Positions 12,625-24,206 of a DNA stretch of 64,000 nucleotides are shown in pieces; position 1 is the stretch's first letter; every line of letters begins with the position of its first letter. The DNA is from Capillidium heterosporum (taxonomy: Eukaryota; Entomophthoromycota; Entomophthoromycetes; Entomophthorales; Capillidiaceae): NCBI GenBank assembly GCA_016630905.1, contig WBMQ01000008.1:1488001-1552000 (forward strand), in the 5' to 3' direction. Below the pieces are notes generated by a model that ran no database searches, had not been told where the DNA came from, and saw nothing but the letters and a program-made list of their open reading frames with translations. The position numbers were made by a program, and so were the translations under genes.

Positions 12625-13730
12625 ATGGCTTCACCCCACGGCGGAAACTCACCCTTCGACTTGAACGTAGCTAGTCTGTCATTCGCCTGCATCACCTTGG
12701 TGACGGTTGGTGGTCTAAGTAAGTTGAAGATTTTATATTTATGGGCTGGACTAACTTACCATCACTATAGCCCTTTACCGCAAAGAGCTAACCAACCGTA
12801 TCAGTTTCCGACTTCAAGCTGCCATTGCTATCGCCGACATTGGGAACCACTTGGCTGGTATGTACTACGGGTCTTTACCAGCTGAGACGAGTCTGTGTAC
12901 GTTGGCTGGCTTCTGGCGTACTTTTGGCCGTGACCTCTTCTGCTTCTACAACTTGGCTGTCGCCTTCAACTTGCAACTTGTCTTCCTCCACAACTACACG
13001 CCCAAACTTCGAGATGAAATCCTCTACTGGCTAGTTCCACTGTTCGCTGGGCTGTTGCTCAACGTACCCTTCTTAGGTAACTCTCCAAACACCCTTAAAC
13101 CTTTACTAACCATTTCTCAAATCAGCTATCGGCGAGTTCGGTAAAGCCAGAGAGTCCAAAGGCAGCTGCTTCCTCAAGTATCCTTCATCTACTAATGGAA
13201 GGATTATAACGATACTTAACCTCAACACCATGCTTCTTTTGACTTTTGCTTACTGTACCATCATTGCCATCCTCGTCATCATCAAATTGAACACAACTCG
13301 TAATACTTTGGCTACCATGGAGATTACGGGGGGAGATAGTCGCAAGACCAAGATCCGCAAGCAGCTCAAGAGTCTAGTAATAAGAGTTGCTTTATACCCC
13401 ATTGTCTGCATCGTCGCATTATCCGGCTATTTGGTCCTTCAGTTCATGAATGTAGTCAATCCAAAAGGCATTACCATTGAGATTGCTAATTGGAGTATTT
13501 GGACTTCCAACTTCACTGGGAGTTTAAACTTTATGGCCTTCATCATGGATCCCTTTTTACACAACGCAATTGTCAGCGTCTACAAGGATTTGAAATTTGG
13601 TAGGGTTGGTAAACAAAGCTCAGTAGATAAAGAGTTCCAAAATAGCTTGGACTTGGATGAAAGTAACGGCAATGCTAAAGTGGACTTTTACAACGATTCA
13701 GAGTGCCAAGTTATGGCTTCCAAGTTCTAA
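12625..13730 (+). CDS. Seven-transmembrane G-protein-coupled receptor, Git3-like
   Basis: Exons 12625-12718, 12771-13076 and 13126-13730 give 1005 bases, 334 residues. Seven hydrophobic helices can be placed: near residues 14-32, 45-65, 85-105, 113-131, 160-180, 210-232 and 248-272. The order and the FYNLAVAFNLQLVFLH helix fit the fungal Git3/cAMP-receptor-like group, whose members sense glucose or nutrients and signal through a G-alpha to adenylate cyclase. The ligand cannot be inferred. The cytoplasmic loop between helices 5 and 6 is basic (DSRKTKIRKQLKSL), as expected for G-protein contact. Helix 7 is followed by an acidic/polar tail of about 55 residues. Confidence 0.78.
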
Positions 13731-16612
13731 GTTTCAGTAGGTACGGTCTCTTTTTGGAAATTTGTCTATTTTAGTAGTACAGATTGCAATAAACATTTAT
13801 TTTTGGATAGGTAGATAAGTGTTTCTATAGTAGCTTTATAGTACATTCTGAGTTTTTTGGTGTATAAAGTTTGAATTTGAGTGTTTTAAAAAATGGTGTC
13901 GGCACTTGCTCTTTAAGTATAGCATTTTATAAAAATTGGTTTTTCAACTCTTAACAAAGATGTTTAGAAGGGTATACTATCCTAACATTATAAATAGTAT
14001 CTTTGAGACCTAAATTCGGTATTACCTGAGTTGATGCCTTAGAGTAAATGTTAAACTTAGTAGAAAAGTAAAGGGAATTTGAGTATACAAATTGAAATAT
14101 GCAATAGTAATCTAAGAAGTAGGCAATTTTAAGCAAAGAACTTTATCTAAAAGCTATATATCTACTTTTGAGGTAGAGAGATTTAATGGTGCTAGTAGCT
14201 CTCTATAACTAAAAAGCCTTATATCCTAGCAAGAAATAAAGTATTTGGATATATATAACAAAAATAAGCCTCTGCTTTTATTTGGCCAATACTTACTTTT
14301 TGATTTGATTTATTTACAGTTTGAAGTTTATATTCTTTACTAAAGTAAAAATAGTATCTTTTAAACTTAACTTATGGGATTTTAAGAGGTAATTTATAAA
14401 AATAAATATCTATATAGAAGTTTAATTTTGCTTACTAGATTGATTACAATTGTACTAATAGGTAGAAATATATAACTTAAGTGTTTTAGTTGTTAATTCA
14501 AACTAGATAAGATATATTTGTAGCATATAGGTTTTGAGCTTTATATTGGATGCAACTGCTATTTGAAGGTGATGCTACTATACTTATATAACTAATAATC
14601 AGTATGCCTAAGTTCTAAAAAGTGGCTAATTTATTTACCTATAATTAAAATAAAAAATGCTGAAACTTTAACATCTCAAAAAATTAGAAATGGTTGTTAT
14701 ATTATATCTTTACTTAAATGTAAAATTACTTATGCCTATTCCATAAAGTACAGGTAATAATAAGCATGGTTAATTTCCTTTAATTTTAGGTTAGTATTGA
14801 GTATAAGTAGGAATAGAGATAGGAGAAGCTAGCAATTTGACTACCTATACCTTCCCTTCTTTAGCTCAAAATAAGTTAGGATTAGATAAAAATAGATGCA
14901 AGGATCTCCTTCCTCTCAAATTTAGACAATTTCCTAAAAGTGGTAGAAGCTCTTATTTTGTATCTTTAGTAAATAGCTATTGAATGCCTTATAGTATGCT
15001 TGTGCTTAACAAAATGCTTATTTACCCTTATTTAACATTTAAAGTCTTTATATCTACTGATTTAGGGCTTTTGAAGGTGGATTTGTCATGGCTTACTAAA
15101 GAGGCCAGATTGGAATGTACTTCTTGGTCTATATCTCTAACTTGGGATCCTTGGTTCAAGTTGGTAAGTTCTACTTTGCTTGCACTTAGGCTGGATTTAA
15201 GTGCATTTGGACTTGGTTTCATACTTAGTAGGTGGAAGAAGCCTGCAATTGTGGAGAACACAGGTGCTACTGTAGAGCACTTTATCTTGTATCTAAGTTC
15301 AAACTCTACTAGCTTTGATATTAGTGTTGGTAAGATGGAGGTTAAAAGGATTTGATGCTATTTTTATAATTTTTATTATGTTCAAATTATTCTAGCCTAA
15401 CTTCTATATTTAAAATAGCAATAGGATTTAAGCTATTTATTTGGCAAGATTTACTTGTACAAACATTTAAAAACTTTGAGCAAAGTCAACCTTATGCAAT
15501 TCTTTGCTTCACTATATGAATTTGACCTATTTGGAAACTTTGTTAATGTATCTGGCAATAATAAGCAAATATTCTTTTGAATTTAGTAATTACTGGTTAA
15601 AATCTTGCCAAATTATGGATATGATCTGATTCAATAAGATTAGCTTGATAGCTGCCTTGTTAAAAGTAGCCCTTCAAGGAGATCTAATACCATTCCAAGT
15701 AAATGTAGAGTAGTATTGTAGTCAACTTACCCCTAAACAAGGTAAATGTACTTACAGCTCATTTATTATGAGGCACTATCATCCCCTTGACTTTTTATGG
15801 CTCATCATGTCTCAAATTTTACTTTTAGTAGTGTTCTTCAAAGCCATTGTTTTACAATTCTAAACTAAAATTAAGTTGTACTTTAATTTTGATCATTCCC
15901 ATTTTTCTAACTAAATGTTCTACTGCCACAGAGATTCAATAGTGTACTTGTACATAACATTGAGTGATATATTTCGATTCGTGACAAAGTTAATACTTTC
16001 TACTTGTAAATATATATGTTGCTTTTTGAAGTCTACATTTTACTTTGAACTTTGCAAATTCGAAACATTTGATAAATAAGCCGGTTTAGTCCAACTCAAC
16101 ATCATATTCCAAATGTAGTTTTTTACAGTTTAGATAATTTTACCTTATATATATTGATGGGGTTCTTGTTTTTATCGAGGTAGTAAAGTTGCTTTCCCTT
16201 ATGGAATCTTGTCAAACTATTTTAAATTTTAAAAGTAGGTTGCTCTAAAGAAAACCTATCAAAAATTTGTTGATAATCGAACTATACTTGTAGAGATAGC
16301 ATAAAATTTCGGTAGTAATAGGACATTTATTTAAAAGATAAATATGTGAGACTCAAACCTAGGATACTAAAGAGTGTTGTACATAGAAAATAGGTATAAA
16401 TTGAAGTTTGTATAATGGATGCACTAGCTTCGTCCCCATAAAATAGTTGTATCTTGAAAACTACTTTTAACCAAAATCAGATTCGATTAATTGGACCAAA
16501 GCAATACTGCATCTGAGCTATATATTTAAACATACTTTTACTTTAAATGGCAAATCTTGCATCCTTTGAAAGAATAAAAAGTATATCTAAATCTATACTA
16601 AGTTTTATATAT
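13731..16612. other. Long AT-rich intergenic region
   Basis: Apart from an ambiguous open stretch at 14984-15355 (separate entry), no gene, RNA or repeat boundary was recognised. Confidence 0.45.
14984..15355 (+). other. Stretch open on both strands, coding status unclear
   Basis: A plus-strand frame of 123 codons and a minus-strand frame (from about 15261 down to 15028) overlap. The minus-strand product from MKPSPNALKSSLSASK onward has a soluble, Ser/Lys-rich composition; the plus-strand one is hydrophobic. Base composition is less AT-rich than the surrounding DNA. No family is recognised. It could be a gene remnant or chance. Confidence 0.2.
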
Positions 16613-18398
16613 TTAAACCGCATGTAACTTGATCTTACAATCCTGACCACCTGAAACCAACAGACTACCATCAAAATCTATGTCAAAGCACTTGTTGTCC
16701 CAAATTTGGTTGGTGGCATCGATGGTCTTGTAGTCAACTTTTAGGTCAGCATCCCCGTGTGCTAAAGAGAACAAAGGCTTAGTCGATCTCAGATCCCAGA
16801 CCTTGATCGTGTTGTCATAGGACCCCGAAATGAGCTGGTGCATGTTGGTGGGGTGGAACTTCAATGCGGAGATGAAGTTGTGGTGACCGGCCAAAGCTAG
16901 CTGGATAGCGGAACCGTCTAGTTATGGAGGTTAATATGTTTTCTATAAAAAAGTAGAGGGATATAGGGATATGGAAGGGGCTGGGATGAGAAATTACCTT
17001 TGACTTTGGGGTCATAGATTCTAATGAAGTTGTCGGTTGAACCGGTAGCTAGTAAATCACCATTGCTTACAACTTCTAAAAAGGGCTTGTCACTGGCCAT
17101 CGTATGCACATTGGTGGCGGTTGCTAAATCCCATACTCGCAACGCTCGGTCGTCACCGGCCGAGTACAGCTTTAAACTATCCTTGGGGTTGTAGGATAAA
17201 CCTAAGACGGGGGCATTGTGCTCTTCAAGAATTAAGATGGGGGCCTTGTACAAATTGCTGTCGGTTTTCTTTTTCTTGGAGTTGGTGGTGGAAGCTGAAG
17301 TTGTTACGTGTTCGCTATCCTCTTCTAAAGTTGCTAACGAGTAGATGTGCAGGTTACCATCCAAGGAGCTGGTGGCAAACTATTTTTAATTTGGGAAGGA
17401 GATAGGAGGTTAGTAAATGATGGAAAGTGGGTTGATAAATTACGTTTTCAAAGTTAGGGGCTACAACAACTTTTTCGACAGACTTCTTGTGTCCTTTGGC
17501 AATGTATAAAGGTTGGTAGTATTCGCTGGATTCGGGTTTCTATAGTAAATGTTTAAAAATATGGTAAAGGAATGAAAGGTAGCTTACAGTCCAGGCAACA
17601 ATCGTAGCATCACTGGAAGCACTTAGGAATTTGACTTTGGTTTCTGTAGGATGAAGGTGATAGATAAGCTATAGGCTGTAATATAGTTTTGATACTTACC
17701 TTCAGATACATAAGCGATTGACTTTATGGGTTGGCTATGTTTGGATAAAGTGGCTAGTAAAGTGGAGTTGCGGTCCCAAACTCGGACTTTTGTATCGTAA
17801 CTACCCGTCAGTATCAACCTAGTTTTTGTAAAAAAGTGTAAGCATAGGTAGGTGTAGGTAATGGTGGTGGGAATATAGGAAAGGAACTGGAGACTTACTG
17901 GTTATTAGTTAATTTGCAGGTGGATACCCAGTCGTCATGTTTATAGGAAGCCAACGGTTTGGGTGGCAAAGTTGATTCGATAAACTCTATATCAATTATG
18001 TTTTCCTATATTTTAACGAGTTTAGTATGGCTGATAGGTAGGAAGGATATGAAATATTAAGGTATTACGGTTGATAGATTTTTCTTGGACATAAAGTTGG
18101 CCAAGCTGGTGCGAATTAGTTCGCCATTTATTAAAAATTCAAAGGGGATTGTGTTTTCTAAACAAATTAATTAAAAAATTGGTTGTTGGTGGTTAGTAGA
18201 TTATAATGAAAGATATGAAAGGTACCTGTCAATCCTAACAGATGGTTTACAATCTCAGTTAGTCCATTGCGTTTCAGTTGGTTGGGAATTAGGAATTGGA
18301 GTTGAAGGGATCTCATACTTCTGGTTGGTGGTAAAAAATTTAACTTGGACTTTGGTCTCCTTATCTTGAAGTGTTGGGTCTACTGCTATGTTATCCAT
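16613..18398 (-). CDS. YTM1: Ribosome biogenesis WD-repeat protein Ytm1 (one +1 shift)
   Basis: Eight exons: 18226-18398, 18069-18157, 17899-18005, 17700-17818, 17588-17643, 17444-17539, 16998-17379 and 16613-16917. The protein has the N-terminal NLE domain (VQVKFFTTNQKYEIPSTP, then LKRNGLTEIVNHLLGLTG, GELIRTSL) and WD blades such as LTGSYDTKVRVWD, LYSAGDDRALRVWD and ISGSYDNTIKVWDL. Ytm1 works with Erb1 and Nop7 in 60S assembly and is removed by Rea1. Spliced exons total 1327 bases, 3n+1: the reading frame moves +1 between 18300 and 18276. Across that point the protein aligns without a gap to yeast Ytm1 (TP..APISLKRYGLSEIV). An in-frame ATG just downstream would give a protein without the first NLE strand. 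Confidence 0.9.
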
Positions 18399-18781
18399 CG
18401 TTGGCTCTTTTCTCTTGTTCTTTTTGATTCAATTGAGTTGTGAACTTTGAAAAGCTTTGTTAAAAAGTTTTGGTTGCAATTTTTGGATGGTATTCTCCAA
18501 GGAGAGTTGATATTATAAATGCTCTATCCAATAATGCATTTAGAATATCTTTTAGTATTTGTAGAAATTATACTCACCCGCTACTTCCGGGACAATTGCA
18601 AAATGCAACATACATAAAAAATGGATTGCAATTATTTGCCAGTTTAATAAAGTCCAAAGTCCTGAATGTTCGACAACCTATAGTGGATTCGACGTATATT
18701 CGTTAGAGACTGTTTAGGATATTTCACTCAGGAATTGAAAATAAAGTAAAAACCAAGTTTGCTAATCTTTATCAAAACATC

Positions 18782-19984
18782 ATGGATAACAAAGAAAACC
18801 CAAACGAAAAGAAGTTGTCGAGGGAGGAGGAGCTAAAGTTGTGGCGACAATCAAAAGTATATTTTTGACTAAAGTTTCCTAACCTAACTCGCTGTTTATA
18901 TATGAATGGAACAGACTAAACCAACAATTAATAAGTTTAGTTCACCAGTCAAGCGAATATCGGTACCCAGCACCTACCCTGCTCAGAATAGAGTTTCAAC
19001 TAGTACTTTAAGTTCGACGACTAATGGGACAAGTAGAGAGGAGGCCGGTGATGAAACTAGACGAAAGGTAGTTTGTCCTGGTTTAATGTTTAGTAATGAT
19101 GTTTTTTAATTTTTGATCTAGGGAAGTATAAGTTCAGAGCATAAGTTGCCATTATTAACGAAAAACTTTACTATAAAGGATAAGACGATAGATGAGATTA
19201 ACCAAAATGTATGTTGCTACTTTAAATTATCTATTTGTAAACTTTTATGATATTTAGACAAGAAGCTATATTAATAACTACCCGTCAGAGAAGAAAGTAA
19301 GACGTAAGTGTTGGATTTTTGTTTTGGATTTTTTGTTTTAAAATTGGTCATATTTAGCATTTTCGGATCCGCCAGGCAACACCCGCGAGTTGATAGCTGA
19401 ACTCAACCATCAAAATGACGCACTTAATATTGCTGAACATCAACTTAGTGCTTCTTTTGACAGGATACTGAAGTTTAAACAGGACTTACTGCCACAAATT
19501 AACCACTTGAAGATTAACTGTAATATAAAGGTAAGCGATTATGAATTGATGTTATATCGACTTTTTTACTTTTATAGGAAAGGGAAGTCGAATACGTCAA
19601 CAAGGAGACTCAGACTCCTAGCTTTGAGCAACTTATGAATGAGACCAACTCGATATACCATGCCAAATTTGCCGCTATGGCTTTCGCCAACGATTGTATG
19701 GACCAGCAGGTACTTTTTATCCTGTTGATTTCATTTAAACGAATTAATGTGCCATAAATAGATCCGCCAATTGAAAAATAAGCTGATGGCTACCAAGGAG
19801 CAGAGCACCAAGATGGAGCGGTAAATTCTTTTGCTGCGAATGAATACTTATAGTATATATTTTATTTCGAAATAGATATTACAAATCACTACTAGATGAC
19901 CACAAGGCGGAGATCAAAGTTCTAGAGTGTAGGTTAGACAAATCCGACTACAAGTTGAGCAAATTGGAGAACAACGAACTGTAA
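18782..19984 (+). CDS. KEN-box coiled-coil protein, function unknown
   Basis: Eight short exons (18782-18856, 18915-19067, 19122-19208, 19258-19303, 19358-19530, 19578-19709, 19762-19820, 19876-19984) sum to 834 bases, 277 residues. The first residues, MDNKENP, contain a KEN degron, followed by REEELKLWRQSK and a Ser/Pro-rich basic region (SSPVKRISVP) resembling a CDK site. The C-terminal half is helical and heptad-like (from about residue 125 to the end), ending in KSDYKLSKLENNEL. The layout suggests a cell-cycle regulated spindle or kinetochore component removed by APC/C; this is inference, and no family is recognised. It is divergent from YTM1. Confidence 0.65.
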
Positions 19985-20881
19985 GTGATAAATGTAGCTT
20001 CCGTGTATGTATAGCTTTAATTTATGAAGTTTAGTAAAAGTATACTTTTGCTGAAATGTAGGATGAAATTTAGCAATTTAGCTTTCATTTTTGGTTATAA
20101 TTTATAGCCTAATGCTTTTATTTTCTGTTTTGATGTTACTAAGGCTTATAGTTTTAATGTGGGCTTTCTAAGTAGATGTTTACTGTTAAATATATAGAGT
20201 TGTTATAAAGTCTTTAAACTATTGATGGGGATTATACTTTGATTTATCAGTAGTTGTATAATGAACCTTTATATACAGCTCACTACTTGTGTATGCTTCT
20301 ACAGATTTTAAATAAAAAGTAGCTACATTTTAACTATTTCTATCTTCATCTGAATTAGTTAAGCATTGCTCCAGAAATTCAAGTATCTATTTTTGAATGC
20401 TAATTGTAGTATGTTATAAGAGGTTGCTTTGACAAATTTACTAGTTTTTTATTTGAAATATCAACATTGATCAATGCTTTCGCCTTTCTATAATTCCTAA
20501 AAATTAAACTAATTTCAACAAGCTATTATAAATACTAGGCAATGATAAGGTGGTACATAGACTGACGGATTGTAGATCTCGAATTGAAGGGTATCAAGCA
20601 AACCTACTAATGGTGGTAAAGATGGTTATCAGCAGTAAAAGCTAATAAATCAACATCATATAACTGTAATAAAATATACTCTATAACTTATTAAAAATAG
20701 TGTATGCTATACACTTTCTTATTTTGAACTATACAGTAAATATATAAAACAATCGATATACACACACTACATAAAGCATTTTATTTCACCAAAATTTACC
20801 AACATCTAAAACATAAACTAAATAAAATCGCTAAACTAAACGACACTTCAACTTTAATAATAGCCTATAAACTCCAGCCAC
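19985..20881. other. AT-rich intergenic between convergent genes
   Basis: No gene or repeat recognised. Confidence 0.45.
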
Positions 20882-21951
20882 TTAAAGTACTAGTATCATC
20901 CAAGAAATAAAGAAGTAGAACAAAAAGATGGGGAACACAGCCAGAGCTCTACGGTTAGGTAAGTTAACTGAGGACAAGAATCCAATAGAAGCTAGTAAAA
21001 TAGAATGAAAATATTGAAAGTTAGTAAAAGTCCTTCAATAACAAAATTAAAGTCAAATAAAAAGTACCATAGGTAGCCCAAGCGAATCCAATCAAAGAGA
21101 AGACCAGTCGTAACCAGAGGTTGGTGAAGACAGCCGAGATTATGGAAGCCAAGTTTAAAGGGAAGAGACAGTAACCCAAGACACAGACACTTTGCAGGAA
21201 CGAACTAAAATAATATTTAGTAATCCAAATGCTTACGATAATTAAACAAAAATAAACTTACACTGAGCCTCCCAATAATTTACAGTTCAAAGTCACGATG
21301 GCGGCGCCGCACCAAACGATAACGAAAATACCAGTGAATACGTTGGCCGACTGCGTATCAGGCGCACCTAGACTTAAGACTATTGCTAGAGCTAGACATA
21401 AAAGTAAAGGGCCCCAAAGGTCATCTATTCCATTCATTTAAAACTTTAGAAACTTTCAAAAAACTAAAACTTACAGTCTTTCAACAAGTCATTATCGGGC
21501 TTAGGCAGCAATACTTGTTTCAACCTTATACTTATGTTGTTGAAGTCGCGCATCTAGGATAAAAATTAGATTTGAGGTTGGTATTGGAATTTATAACGTC
21601 AAATTATTTACGTACAAAAGTTTCTTTAACGGTTTCATCCAAAGTATCGTAACTGGAAGTTTGGTTGTCCAACAGATGGGAAGTTTGGTCGACGTTGTTG
21701 GAAGCGCTACCCAATCTACCGCTAAGTTGTTGGGTGGGGGCTTCATAGCCGATACCAGCATCGCGTTCTACAGTTGCCATTTTTAATTTTTCTAATCCTT
21801 TAAAATTTTGATTGTTGTTGATGGTTGAGTGTCCTTGTAGTGAAGTTGGTTGAAGACTCGGTGTAACTCTAAACCTTTGAATTTTCTGAGGTTTGCTAGA
21901 TTGATTCTCCAAGAAACTTTGATGAGAAGGCAACTTGGCATCAGTTGTCAT
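20882..21951 (-). CDS. YIP4: Yip1-family Golgi membrane protein, YIPF6/Yip4-like (one +1 shift)
   Basis: Five exons: 21616-21951, 21475-21554, 21262-21424, 21068-21204 and 20882-20991. The cytosolic N-terminal half ends in the family signature LDETVKETFMRDF, then LLKDYDLWGPLLLC and about five membrane segments including FLQSVCVLGYCLFPLNLA; the C-terminus is RRALAVFPIFLFYFFISWMI. Yip proteins bind Rab GTPases and act in ER-Golgi traffic. Exons total 826 bases, 3n+1. Within 21545-21535 the frame must advance by one so that MRDF is followed by NISIRLKQVLLP; with the shift the spacing to DLWGP equals that of human YIPF6. The N-terminal region (residues 1-95) is polar and variable. Confidence 0.85.
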
Positions 21952-22571
21952 AGTGGGATTCGTAGAGAAACTTCATTGGATGCAAAAGTGAAGCTCGTCG
22001 ATAAATCCAATTAAATTCCCCTGTGGAAGTGCCAATTTACGTCATTCCAAGCTTTTCAATTTTCAACAATCTGAATACAATTTAGGCTACAAATTTGGAC
22101 AGATTCAACTTGGAATAGTTGCTAATAGAGTTCATATTTCAAGCATGTCAAATTTCTAAATAAAAAGATGGGTTTTCGTTTCTTTTTCAATCTTACCTTG
22201 ATCCTTGATACCTTTATTCCCATATAACTATTCTTAGAGCTATAAAAATACAGCTTACATATGAAAACTGATGCCACTACGCTAGGCTTCAATCGAACTA
22301 TACTCTTCTTATTAGACTATCAACCTATCAAAGAAACTACAATGGACCTTATTAAATAGACTTCACTTATGTATACAATATAGATTTTCAAACAAGTATA
22401 CCTAGCTTACAGTTTTTAAAATTACTAAACCATAAGGTAAAAAGGACCCTATACTAAAAGAATTGGTAGCTATCATCTGCCTTGCCAATATTCCACTTCA
22501 AACTACAAATCCTAAATAAAAAGTAATAGTACTCCAACAAAAAATATAGAACTTTATATTAAAATTTTAAA
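21952..22571. other. Intergenic, no gene seen
   Basis: Contains the Yip4-like promoter and the 3' flank of the Zn2Cys6 gene. Nothing else recognised. Confidence 0.45.
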
Positions 22572-24206
22572 TTACACCTCCCTACTCGAACCTTCAATAG
22601 AATATATAAAAGCATTATCTCGCGCCAGATCCTTCAAAAACGCCAACAAAGTCTTGACATACTCCCACTTTTGTATTAGACGTTCCAGGTACTGGAAGAG
22701 GGAACCAATAAGTTGGGTGATAACTTGATCCTTGCTCAAATACTTGAAATGGTGCAACAAAAATGAAGCAGCAAAGGCAGCATTGACACAAGCTAGTAAA
22801 CTAGGTACCAAGTCGTCGTTACAGCAACTTCTTACAATAAAGGAGGCTGAATTGACAGCCGTCAAAAACAAGTCAAACTTACTACTAGTTTGGAACTTGG
22901 CGAAGAATATGGTATATGAGATGACGATCCAACTGTGATAACGTAGTAATATAGAGTTGATGCCTTGTTGGATAGCTGGGTAGTTGTTTTTGGTTTCCAT
23001 AGATATCTTTTGTAGTTCGTTGAGTTCTTTGAGATAAGTATCGCTACAGATTTTGAACTCCTTGTTGATCTGCACAAGTTTGGATTTGCGTTGGTCGACG
23101 TTCTGGTTGCTTAACATCTGCTTAAACTTGAGGACTTTGCTTATTATTTTGAGCTCGTGCAAAAGGTGGTCGCTTATAATTAAATTACAGACTTCGGTGA
23201 TACCGTACCGTAGCCTTACGAACCTGGTAACCTCGCTAAGTTTAGTTGTCTTGACGTTGTCCAAGGTGAAGGGAGTTGGGTGGTCGAGGCACATATTGGA
23301 AGTGGCTATTATCTTCAACACGTTGCGATAGGCTAAATAGCGTTCGATGACGACTTCCATCTTGAAATTGTTAGGGGGCTTCTGATGCAAGCCTAGTTGC
23401 ACCGACATGGAAGAAGCCAGCTGGAAACAAGTTCGAACCAAATGCGAATAGGCTGAAAACCTTTGGAAGGTTCGATAGAGAAGAATAAGAGTTTGGACTG
23501 AGTCTAAACAAACTAACGTAAAAAGCTTGGGTATAGTTGAAGCTGCTAGGTCTAGTAGGACGTCAACTAGATTTTTAGGAATATCGGGTAGGTAGGAAGC
23601 ACCGGTTATCCAAATGGCTATCTTGAGGTAGTTGGATCTTGGTCGGAATCGAAAAGTTGGTTCCAAGAATAGGACTAATGACGCGTTCTCTCTTTGAAAG
23701 TAGGCTTGTAAAGCTTGGTCGTAGTAGGCGTAGTTCAAACTGATGAGCTTCTCGTTATGCTTCATAAGTAGGGGGCCTACCTTTGTGTTTTCGAGGTAGG
23801 CGTTGATAGAAATACCCAAAAAGGCGGCGTTGCAGTCATGTAGAATCCCAGTATTGAATTTGTTGGTTAGTTTGATGAAGTTGCTGTCGAATACGAATTG
23901 AATGGTTTTGATGGGCTTCATTATAGTTGTACTTGTGTTGCGAGCATCTTTTGAGCCATCTTCCTCTTCATTGATCTTTTTCTTACCTCTTGTGCGAACC
24001 TTGAACGAAAAAACACTCTCCATAAACTTGTTGGGTACGTACTTGTGAGGAGCTACCTGCTTGTGGTAGTCGTAGCTGCAACTTCGGTTGGAATTCGTAC
24101 ATGCTGAACATATTGGAAACAACTTGTCGCACTTGATCTTGCGGCTTCGGCAGACATCACAAGATATGGTGCTGAACTTTTTTTGGCTTTGGGTTGATAT
24201 CGACAT
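22572..24206 (-). CDS. Zn2Cys6 fungal transcription factor
   Basis: Single exon, 544 residues. The binuclear zinc cluster is complete at residues 15-43 (CDVCRSRKIKCD, then CSACTNSNRSC), followed by a basic stretch RTRGKKK near residue 72. The middle region has weak similarity in layout to the fungal-specific regulatory domain (YLAYRNVLKI, HPTPF). Such proteins bind CGG-containing sites and control metabolic genes. No target can be named, and no cluster of biosynthetic genes adjoins it. Lacking introns in a region of intron-rich genes is notable but common for this family. Confidence 0.88.
   Translation of the reverse strand: MSISTQSQKKFSTISCDVCRSRKIKCDKLFPICSACTNSNRSCSYDYHKQVAPHKYVPNKFMESVFSFKVRTRGKKKINEEEDGSKDARNTSTTIMKPIKTIQFVFDSNFIKLTNKFNTGILHDCNAAFLGISINAYLENTKVGPLLMKHNEKLISLNYAYYDQALQAYFQRENASLVLFLEPTFRFRPRSNYLKIAIWITGASYLPDIPKNLVDVLLDLAASTIPKLFTLVCLDSVQTLILLYRTFQRFSAYSHLVRTCFQLASSMSVQLGLHQKPPNNFKMEVVIERYLAYRNVLKIIATSNMCLDHPTPFTLDNVKTTKLSEVTRFVRLRYGITEVCNLIISDHLLHELKIISKVLKFKQMLSNQNVDQRKSKLVQINKEFKICSDTYLKELNELQKISMETKNNYPAIQQGINSILLRYHSWIVISYTIFFAKFQTSSKFDLFLTAVNSASFIVRSCCNDDLVPSLLACVNAAFAASFLLHHFKYLSKDQVITQLIGSLFQYLERLIQKWEYVKTLLAFLKDLARDNAFIYSIEGSSREV

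Noticed and set aside
13176-13199. Possible 24-nt intron in the GPCR gene
   Set aside because: The sequence reads through in frame with acceptable residues and no stop, so no intron is needed.
18276-18340. 65-nt GTATGA...ACTAACTGAG intron in YTM1 exon 1
   Set aside because: It would delete the conserved LKRNGLTEI segment and lead into a stop codon.
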